Assembly: GCA_903837305.1 (NCBI GenBank)
Contig: CAILUB010000029.1
Location: 1-8,709 of the forward strand
Reading direction: 5' to 3'
Source of the DNA: an uncultured Cytophagaceae bacterium
GTDB lineage: Bacteria; Bacteroidota; Bacteroidia; Cytophagales; Spirosomataceae
DNA: 8,709 nt
Under the pieces are notes generated by a model. It had not been told where the DNA came from, searched no databases, and saw only the letters and a list, made by a program, of their open reading frames with translations. Below, one piece after another: positions 1 to 5,525 of this stretch. The translations under genes were made by a program, and so were the position numbers. How positions within the stretch are numbered: the first letter of the stretch is position 1; every line of letters starts with the position of its first letter.

Positions 1-448
1 CCTCGGCTACTTCCACGTTCAACTCGCGCGCTAATTTGATGGAGTTAATGACATAACCCTCATTTTCAGCCACATCAATCATGTTCAAAGCTAAGACTGT
101 CGGAATTCCTAAGTCTCTCACTTGTGAAAATAAGAGTAAATTGCGCTTTAGATTAGAGGCATCAGCGACGACAATCGCCATATCCGGGAAATCTGGATGC
201 TTGGGATCGCCTAAGATATTAATGACTAATTCCTCGTCGATGGACTTCGGGTAGATACTGTAAATACCTGGCAAATCTAAAATCTCTACCGGACGTTTAG
301 GTTCTAATTCCCAAATGCCCGTCAGCTTCTCCATCGTCACCCCCGGAAAATTACCCGTCTTCTGATTCAATCCCGTTAAGGAATTGAAAAGAGAGGATTT
401 TCCTGCATTGGGATTACCAATCAGTGCTATTTTAGGTGTTTTTGCCAA
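1..448 (-). CDS. feoB: FeoB ferrous iron transporter, N-terminal G domain (partial)
   Basis: FeoB is the inner-membrane Fe(II) permease with a cytosolic N-terminal GTPase domain. My translation of the reverse strand gives 149 residues before the window edge cuts the gene, so only the G domain is present and the membrane part lies outside. G1 is GNPNAGKS at residues 11-18, the switch I segment is NFPGVT at 33-38 (T38), G3 is DLPG at 58-61, and G4 is NMID at 122-125. The stretch from VVADASNLKRNL to GIPTVLALN is also typical of FeoB. The start is probably TTG at 448-446: the codon two places upstream is the TAA stop of feoA in the same frame, and no ATG or GTG is available. An ATT start one codon earlier is formally possible but rare. 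The gene follows feoA with only 3 nt between stop and start, so it is almost certainly co-transcribed and translationally coupled. Confidence 0.95.
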   Translation of the reverse strand, partial: MAKTPKIALIGNPNAGKSSLFNSLTGLNQKTGNFPGVTMEKLTGIWELEPKRPVEILDLPGIYSIYPKSIDEELVINILGDPKHPDFPDMAIVVADASNLKRNLLLFSQVRDLGIPTVLALNMIDVAENEGYVINSIKLARELNVEVAE

Positions 449-451
449 AAT

Positions 452-679
452 TTATGTTCGTTTAATCAACATCGTTTCCGCTTCTTCTCTCCGCATAGAG
501 AGGGTATATGAACCAGAAACGCGAATGGCGATAGGGTCGCCGAAAGGTGCCAAATGAGTCAATAGGACTTCAGTTCCTGGCAAACATCCCATTTCCAATA
601 GCTTTAAAGAAAGCAATTCGTCCGTGAAGCCCACAATCTCCCCCTTTTCACCAATCTTCAAGTCGGCCAAATTTGCCAT
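452..679 (-). CDS. feoA: FeoA, small SH3-like ferrous iron transport protein
   Basis: FeoA is a small cytosolic protein with an SH3-like beta barrel that partners FeoB and is needed for Fe(II) uptake. The protein has 75 residues from the chosen ATG, the same length as E. coli FeoA. Family features are the opening LADLKIGEKGEIVGF, the central LLEMGCLPGTEV (the conserved L..MG..PG turn) and the late IAIRVSGSYTLSMRREEAE strand. A GTG two codons upstream (685-683) would add two residues; I prefer the ATG at 679 because MANLADLK fits the family start. The gene is transcribed away from ccmB across a region of about 100 bp and is followed directly by feoB in the same frame. A possible -7 promoter element and a weak palindrome lie just upstream. 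Confidence 0.93.
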   Translation of the reverse strand: MANLADLKIGEKGEIVGFTDELLSLKLLEMGCLPGTEVLLTHLAPFGDPIAIRVSGSYTLSMRREEAETMLIKRT

Positions 680-687
680 GTTCACTA

Positions 688-704
688 TTTAGAATAATTC
701 AAAA
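688..704. promoter_or_regulatory. Imperfect AT-rich palindrome upstream of feoA (possible operator)
   Basis: The 17 bases form an inverted repeat of the shape TTT-n-GAAT-A-ATTC-n-AAA around position 696, just downstream of the putative feoA -7 element, where a repressor could block transcription. Compared with the 7-1-7 Fur-box pattern (TGATAAT-n-ATTATCA), my hand count gives 9 of 14 matches, which is weak. It could be a Fur- or DtxR-type iron site or simply chance in AT-rich DNA. Confidence 0.22.
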
Positions 705-711
705 TTAGACA

Positions 712-719
712 CAAATGTA
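712..719 (-). promoter_or_regulatory. Possible Bacteroidota -7 promoter element for feoAB
   Basis: On the minus strand this reads TACATTTG, a full match to the Bacteroidota -7 consensus TAnnTTTG. It lies 33 nt upstream of the feoA ATG, which would give a leader of roughly 25 nt. No clear -33 TTTG is seen at the usual spacing of about 19-21 nt; the nearest minus-strand TTTG (748-751) is 28 nt away. The call rests on one short element in AT-rich sequence. Confidence 0.33.
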
Positions 720-780
720 CTAAGTATTTCTGAGCTAAAAAATGATACAAATAGTTTTTTCTGTCGTAAATTGCAGGTTC

Positions 781-1449
781 ATGGCCTTAACTGAAATTTT
801 CGTGTTAATTCGCAAAGAGATGCAATTAGAGTGGCGCAACAAGTATGCGATCCACGGGCTAGTGCTGTATTTAGCGGCGACGATTTTCATCTGCTATTTA
901 TCCTTTAAAGCAAAGCAACATTCCATCCACCCGATTATGTGGAATACGCTGTTTTGGATCATTCTTTTATTCTCTGCCGTGAATGCCGTGGGCAAGAGTT
1001 TTACACAAGAATCTGCGAACCGCAACATCTTCTATTACACCTTTGCGAAGCCAGAATCGGTGATTTTTAGTAAAATCATCTATAATACCTTGGTCATGTT
1101 GGGCGTTTCATTGGTCGGTATTTTCTTTTATTCTTGGGTAATGGGTAACCCGGTGGGTAATATGCCACTCTACCTAATCTCCCTTCTTTTGGGCGCAATT
1201 GGGTTTGCTTCGACGCTTTCTTTAGTTGCAGGAATCGCGGCGCAGGGAGAAAATTCAGCCACCTTGATGGCGGTGATGAGCTTTCCTCTCATCATTCCGT
1301 TACTTTTATTATTATTGAAATTATCTAAAAGTGCTCTAGACGGTATTTCGCTCTCAGAAAACTGGGATGAGATCGCCATTTTAGGAGCGCTAGATATCAT
1401 AGTCATTGTATTTTCTGGGATCCTTTTCCCGTATATATGGAAACATTAA
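781..1449 (+). CDS. ccmB: CcmB, heme exporter membrane subunit
   Basis: CcmB is the membrane subunit of the CcmABC(D) complex that uses ATP to release heme-loaded CcmE during cytochrome c maturation (System I). From the ATG at 781 it has 222 residues, close to the usual 220. It opens with an amphipathic segment, IRKEMQLEWRNKYAIHG (residues 10-26), typical of the family, followed by about six hydrophobic helices; the conserved FPLIIPLLLLLLK stretch lies near residues 168-180. An in-frame ATG at 742 would add 13 residues with no family resemblance, so I chose 781. The 3' end overlaps ccmC by 13 nt. It heads the operon and probably starts from the 680-780 region, where TAGTTTTT (752-759) and TAAATTGC (767-774) are only poor promoter matches. 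The ATPase partner gene ccmA is not in the window. Confidence 0.9.
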   Translation: MALTEIFVLIRKEMQLEWRNKYAIHGLVLYLAATIFICYLSFKAKQHSIHPIMWNTLFWIILLFSAVNAVGKSFTQESANRNIFYYTFAKPESVIFSKIIYNTLVMLGVSLVGIFFYSWVMGNPVGNMPLYLISLLLGAIGFASTLSLVAGIAAQGENSATLMAVMSFPLIIPLLLLLLKLSKSALDGISLSENWDEIAILGALDIIVIVFSGILFPYIWKH

Positions 1450-2108
1450 AACGCCAGTATTGGAAAATTTTGTCGATCATTTTATTGATCTACACCGTCT
1501 ATGCCGGATTTAACGGACAAGTTCCGCGCCAACCGATTTTGAACGAGACGATACGTAATCTGTATTTTCACGTAACCATGTGGTTCACGATGATCTTCTT
1601 GCTAGGAACATCCGTATATCATTCGATTCAATATTTGCGCAAATCTGATTTGAAATCCGATCTAATTTCAAGCACTTATGTGGAGGTGGGAATGGTTTTT
1701 GCCGTTTTAGGTTTGATTACGGGAAGTGTTTGGGCGAAGTTTACGTGGGGTGATTGGTGGACGAACGACCCTAAATTGAATTCAGTGGCCATCGGCTTAC
1801 TGATTTACCTGGCTTATTCGTTAGTGCGCTCTTCGATGCCGGATGAGATGCAAAAAGCGCGCATTTCGTCGGTTTATAACATTTTTGCCTTCGTGATCTT
1901 TATGGTCTTGATTTGGATCCTGCCGCGCATGACTGATTCTTTGCATCCCGGCAATGGTGGTAATCCTGCTTTTTCCAAAATGGACTTAGATAACCGCATG
2001 CGGATGGTGTTTTATCCAGCGGTTATTGGCTGGACATTATTGGGCTATTGGATCGCGCAATTGCGCATTCGCATTAAAAACATTGAACAACAAAACGAGT
2101 TATCATGA
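1437..2108 (+). CDS. ccmC: CcmC, heme-handling WWD-domain membrane protein
   Basis: CcmC belongs to the heme-handling protein family and presents heme to CcmE in the periplasm. The 223-residue protein has six predicted helices. The WWD-type segment is seen as GSVWAKFTWGDWWTNDPKL (residues 96-114), matching the GS.WGK..WG.WW.WD.RL pattern of E. coli CcmC apart from an Asn in place of the Trp before Asp and PK in place of AR. The two conserved periplasmic heme-ligand histidines are present as H45 (LYFHVTMW) and H170 (DSLHPG). The related CcsA and CcmF proteins are much longer. The start overlaps the end of ccmB and the stop overlaps the next ATG in an ATGA arrangement, pointing to coupled translation. 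Confidence 0.92.
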   Translation: METLKRQYWKILSIILLIYTVYAGFNGQVPRQPILNETIRNLYFHVTMWFTMIFLLGTSVYHSIQYLRKSDLKSDLISSTYVEVGMVFAVLGLITGSVWAKFTWGDWWTNDPKLNSVAIGLLIYLAYSLVRSSMPDEMQKARISSVYNIFAFVIFMVLIWILPRMTDSLHPGNGGNPAFSKMDLDNRMRMVFYPAVIGWTLLGYWIAQLRIRIKNIEQQNELS

Positions 2109-2314
2109 AAGCATTTCTTTTACTCTTAGTAAGTTTTACGTTAAGTTTTACGGCCAGCGCTCAAGCGAGTGATATCGAGATGGCAGATCAATTCCGTGCA
2201 GATGGAAAAATCTATGTGGTGATCGCGGTAGTGAGCGTCGTATTGATTGGGTTATTTGCCTATTTATTCCGTTTAGAGAGAAAAGTCACTGAATTAGAAA
2301 AACGCAACAAATGA
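2105..2314 (+). CDS. CcmD-like small membrane protein
   Basis: This 69-residue protein sits where ccmD is expected, between ccmC and ccmE. In System I, CcmD is a small single-helix protein that stabilises the CcmABC-CcmE complex. Here the N-terminus looks like a cleavable signal peptide with an ASA|QA site near residues 18-20, then a short acidic stretch, one transmembrane helix (about residues 36-55, IYVVIAVVSVVLIGLFAYLF), and a charged helical tail (RLERKVTELEKRNK). The tail resembles that of CcmD, but the signal peptide is absent from E. coli CcmD, so the assignment rests largely on position and topology. It overlaps both neighbours by 4 nt (ATGA at each end). The signal peptide coding region contains a short tandem repeat. 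Confidence 0.75.
   Translation: MKAFLLLLVSFTLSFTASAQASDIEMADQFRADGKIYVVIAVVSVVLIGLFAYLFRLERKVTELEKRNK
2129..2152 (+). repeat. 12-bp tandem repeat in the CcmD-like signal peptide
   Basis: Two adjacent 12-nt units, gtaagttttacg and ttaagttttacg, differ only at the first base. They encode VSFT and LSFT in the hydrophobic core of the signal peptide, so the unit is in frame and probably arose by a small duplication with no loss of function. Confidence 0.7.
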
Positions 2315-2754
2315 AAAAGACACACATCATTGGGTTGATATTAATCGCGGTAGCTATTGGAATCATTCTGATTACGACGGGGGACGCGAGCACCTATGTA
2401 GGCTTTGATGAAGCAGAACAGATTGCACAAAATGATCCTGCTCAGAAAGTACACGTGGTAGGAACGTTAAGAAAAGATGCAGCAGGTAAAATTGTTGGAT
2501 TAAATTACAATCCTGCCGTTGATGCCAATCACTTGGAATTTCTTGTTCAAGACAGTTTAGGCCGTGAGAATCAAGTAGTCTATGCCGCGCCGAAACCTCA
2601 GGATTTCGAAAAATCCGAGAAGATTGTTTTAGTAGGTAGTATGCATTCGGACAAGATTTTCTATTGTGACAAAATACTTTTAAAGTGCCCTTCTAAGTAC
2701 CAAGAAGGTAAAATATCAGCAGACTCAAGCGCCTCAGTAGCAGTAAAAAATTAA
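2311..2754 (+). CDS. ccmE: CcmE, periplasmic heme chaperone, Cys-type (CxxxY)
   Basis: CcmE covalently carries heme from CcmC to CcmF. The 147-residue protein has an N-terminal membrane anchor (about residues 5-22) and a periplasmic beta-barrel (OB-fold) domain with VHVVGTLR (47-54) and KIVLVGSM (104-111). In the classical protein the heme attaches to His of an HxxxY motif. Here the equivalent segment is LLKCPSKYQE, so the motif is C126-P-S-K-Y130, with TGC at 2686-2688. This is the cysteine variant known from archaea and Desulfovibrio, where Cys binds the heme and CcmH is missing. A second cysteine, C119, lies seven residues earlier in FYCDK. The short tail after Y130 is polar and serine-rich. 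The gene overlaps the ccmD-like gene by 4 nt and is 1 nt from ccmF. Confidence 0.93.
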   Translation: MKKTHIIGLILIAVAIGIILITTGDASTYVGFDEAEQIAQNDPAQKVHVVGTLRKDAAGKIVGLNYNPAVDANHLEFLVQDSLGRENQVVYAAPKPQDFEKSEKIVLVGSMHSDKIFYCDKILLKCPSKYQEGKISADSSASVAVKN

Positions 2755-2755
2755 T

Positions 2756-5305
2756 ATGATACACGAAACCATCGGTTCGGTCGGACATTTATCTGTCATC
2801 ATTTCCTTCGTAACGGCGCTTCTAGCGACTTTTGCCTATTTTAAATCAACGCAGGCTACTAATGAATTAGAGAATGATTGGAAGATGACAGCTCGCGTTT
2901 TATTCGGACTGCATTTCATCTCTGTGATCGTGGTGGCGTCTAGCCTTTTCGTGATCATTTACAACCATTATTTCGAGTACCATTACGCGTTTACGCACTC
3001 CTCGCTGCAATTGCCTACGATGTTCATGATCTCCTGTTATTGGGAGGGCCAAGAAGGTTCGTTTTTGTTGTGGATTTTTTGGCAAGCGGTCTTAGGACTG
3101 TTATTGATGATCAAAAACCCGAAGTGGGAGTCTCCCGTGATGACGGTTTTTGCACTGGTTCAGACATTCTTGACTTCGATGATTTTAGGGGTGATTATCC
3201 CTTGGATAGACTTGAAAATAGGGTCCTCTCCTTTCTTATTATTGCGTGAGGCGCAGCCGGATCTCCCAGTTTGGAGCATGCAACCAAATTTTATTCCCAA
3301 AGATGGCCGTGGCTTGAATCCGCTATTACAAAACTATTGGATGGTGATTCACCCACCTACCTTATTCTTAGGATTTGCGTTGACTTTAGTTCCTTTTGCG
3401 TATTTGATCGCGGGATTGTGGAAGAAAAAATTGACGGAATGGGTGATGCCAGCCTTGCCTTGGGCACTTTTTAGTGCGGGTGTTTTAGGGATTGGTATTA
3501 TGATGGGTGCTTACTGGGCTTATGAGACCTTGAACTTTGGGGGATATTGGAACTGGGACCCGGTGGAAAATGCTTCGTTCGTTCCATGGTTAGTTTTACT
3601 AGGTGCCATTCATACGATGATCGCTTATAAGACTTCTAGTTCGGCCTTAAAGACCTCCATCATCTTAGTGATTTCGGCTTTTATTTTGGTGCTTTATTCC
3701 ACCTTTTTGAACCGTTCCGGGATTCTAGGAAACGCCTCGGTGCACTCCTTTACGGATTTAGGTCTTTCTGGTCAGCTGTTGTTGTATATGGGAACCTTCC
3801 TTTTAGTGGCGATTGGTATGTCAATCTACCGTTGGAAAGATTTGCCTAAAGATGAAAAAGAACTTGGCACCTATAACCGGGAATTTTGGGTATTTGTGGG
3901 TGCAGCAGTTTTAGGACTATCCGCCTTCCAATTAACGTTTACGACTTCGATTCCGGTATACAATAAGATCGCTGAGGCTTTTGGCATTCTATCCAATATC
4001 GCCTTACCAGCAGACCAAGCGGAACACTACAGCAAAATCCAAATCTGGATTTTCTTGGCCGTAGCCATTTTAAGTGGAATCGGTCAATATGTGTGGTGGG
4101 GAAAAATCAAGCAAAGCACGACATTTAAGCCATTAGTTAGCCCTGCTTTGGCGGCGACTTTATTGAGCGTTGTGTTTATCAATATCGGTAAGATTTATAC
4201 GTTTTCGTACATTGCTTTGCTTTGGAGTAGTTTGTTTGCCGTTTTAGCGAACTTTAAAATCATGTGGTTCTTAATTCGCGAACGGTTCTCGTTAGCTGGC
4301 GGTGCCATTGCCCACGTGGGTTTAGCGATCATGCTAATAGGAATTTTATTCTCCGCGGGCTATTCCAAAGTCGTTTCGTTGAACCGCTCGGGTTTCGCGA
4401 TCAGCACGAAAGTAGAGGAATTCACGAAGGACAACAATAAGGAAAACAAGGAAAACCTACCTCTTTGGTTAGGTCAAGGAGCCCAAATGCAGGACTATTT
4501 AGTTACTTACAAAGGACGCCGCATCGAGGTGCGCGGACACAAAGGCTACTTCAATAAGAATGATTTTGAGATAATTGAGGGTGATTTCCACGCGGTGGCT
4601 TTGAAAAATATCGAACGTGATGGGGTGAAAATCGCGAGCAAAGGTGACACTGTAACCGTAGAACCGGAAAATACCTATTACGAATTAGAGTTCAAAAATG
4701 AAGAAGGAAAAGCGGTCTCGCTATTCCCAAGATGGCAGGTAAACCCGAAGATGGGCACTGCGATTTCTCCAGATGTGAAACATGCGTGGAACCACGATAT
4801 TTACACCTACGTGTCCTTAGATCCCCGCTTAGCAGCAGAGGCCGGATCTGAAAAACAATGGTCTCAAACAGAAAATAAAACAGTTACCACAGGGGATACC
4901 CTCTTCATAAATGATTTTGTAGCTGTTCTGAAAGATGTGACGCGTGTAACGAATGTGGATGGCGTAGAACTAGGCGCAAACGATGCGGCGGTGCAAGCAA
5001 ACTTTCAAGTATTGGGCAAAAACTCCCAGCAGTTTACATTGAGCCCTATCTTCATTATTAAGGGGGGAATGGTGGCAACGCCAGCCTTCGAAAGCGAAGA
5101 AACCGGGATTAAGATTAAATTCACAGGTATTAACCCACAATCTCAAGAGTTTGGCTTTGCTTGGAATACCACACAACAGGAATTAATTGTCGTGAAAGCA
5201 TTAGAGAAGCCGTATATTAATTTAGTTTGGATCGGATCCATCTTGGTATTTATCGGTTTATTTATCGCTACTTACCGCCGAATGAAACCTGCTACCACCG
5301 CATAA
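2756..5305 (+). CDS. ccmF: CcmF/CcsA-family cytochrome c heme lyase, enlarged
   Basis: CcmF takes heme from CcmE and ligates it to the CxxCH cysteines of apocytochrome c in the periplasm. The 849-residue polytopic protein shows the family motifs in order: YWEGQEGSFLLW (near 95-106), GRGLNPLLQNYWMVIHPPT (ending near 202), the WWD segment GGYWNWDPVENASFVPW (262-278) and NRSGILGNASVHSF (ending near 332). Histidines in the places of the four CcmF heme ligands are H199 (IHPPT), H286 (AIHT), H330 (SVHSF) and H520 (IAHVGLA). A large soluble segment follows, from about residue 545 to 815, then a last helix (GSILVFIGLFIATY). E. coli CcmF has about 650 residues, so this soluble part accounts for much of the extra length. 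The gene lies 1 nt after ccmE and 1 nt before the next gene. Confidence 0.94.
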   Translation: MIHETIGSVGHLSVIISFVTALLATFAYFKSTQATNELENDWKMTARVLFGLHFISVIVVASSLFVIIYNHYFEYHYAFTHSSLQLPTMFMISCYWEGQEGSFLLWIFWQAVLGLLLMIKNPKWESPVMTVFALVQTFLTSMILGVIIPWIDLKIGSSPFLLLREAQPDLPVWSMQPNFIPKDGRGLNPLLQNYWMVIHPPTLFLGFALTLVPFAYLIAGLWKKKLTEWVMPALPWALFSAGVLGIGIMMGAYWAYETLNFGGYWNWDPVENASFVPWLVLLGAIHTMIAYKTSSSALKTSIILVISAFILVLYSTFLNRSGILGNASVHSFTDLGLSGQLLLYMGTFLLVAIGMSIYRWKDLPKDEKELGTYNREFWVFVGAAVLGLSAFQLTFTTSIPVYNKIAEAFGILSNIALPADQAEHYSKIQIWIFLAVAILSGIGQYVWWGKIKQSTTFKPLVSPALAATLLSVVFINIGKIYTFSYIALLWSSLFAVLANFKIMWFLIRERFSLAGGAIAHVGLAIMLIGILFSAGYSKVVSLNRSGFAISTKVEEFTKDNNKENKENLPLWLGQGAQMQDYLVTYKGRRIEVRGHKGYFNKNDFEIIEGDFHAVALKNIERDGVKIASKGDTVTVEPENTYYELEFKNEEGKAVSLFPRWQVNPKMGTAISPDVKHAWNHDIYTYVSLDPRLAAEAGSEKQWSQTENKTVTTGDTLFINDFVAVLKDVTRVTNVDGVELGANDAAVQANFQVLGKNSQQFTLSPIFIIKGGMVATPAFESEETGIKIKFTGINPQSQEFGFAWNTTQQELIVVKALEKPYINLVWIGSILVFIGLFIATYRRMKPATTA

Positions 5306-5306
5306 T

Positions 5307-5525
5307 ATGGGCAAGAAAGAAATCTTAAGTTTAGCAGCCGCAATCGGATTCATTTTGATTTGGATTATCGATTTGAATGGCCCTACTCCAGCTGAATTAA
5401 AGGGACAGTTTTGGGCAGGAATATTTTATCATTATGGCTGGCTCATGTATGGAGTAGGTTGCTTGTTCTACTACCAATACGCGAAGAACGAAAGGGTAAA
5501 AAAAGAGAAAGATGGAAACAAGTAG
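5307..5525 (+). CDS. Small two-helix membrane protein of unknown function
   Basis: I do not recognise this 72-residue protein. It has two predicted transmembrane helices, about residues 6-23 (ILSLAAAIGFILIWIIDL) and 37-58 (AGIFYHYGWLMYGVGCLFYYQY), joined by a short loop, NGPTPAELKGQF, and a lysine-rich C-terminal tail. The second helix is rich in aromatic residues and contains H42 and C52. Its ATG comes 1 nt after the ccmF stop and its end overlaps the CNNM gene by 14 nt, so it is very likely translated with ccmF. Position suggests a helper of heme lyase, but that is inference only. A large antisense reading frame covers the same DNA and is judged a shadow. Confidence 0.72.
   Translation: MGKKEILSLAAAIGFILIWIIDLNGPTPAELKGQFWAGIFYHYGWLMYGVGCLFYYQYAKNERVKKEKDGNK

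Noticed and set aside
680..685. GTG start for feoA at 685
   Set aside because: It adds only two residues; the ATG at 679 gives the standard 75-residue FeoA.
742..780. Longer ccmB start at 742
   Set aside because: The added 13 residues do not resemble CcmB, and the ATG at 781 gives the usual length and family opening.
2900..3474. Short reading frames on both strands inside ccmF (2900-3085, 3040-3249, 3271-3474)
   Set aside because: They lie within a continuous, motif-rich CcmF frame and encode no recognisable protein.
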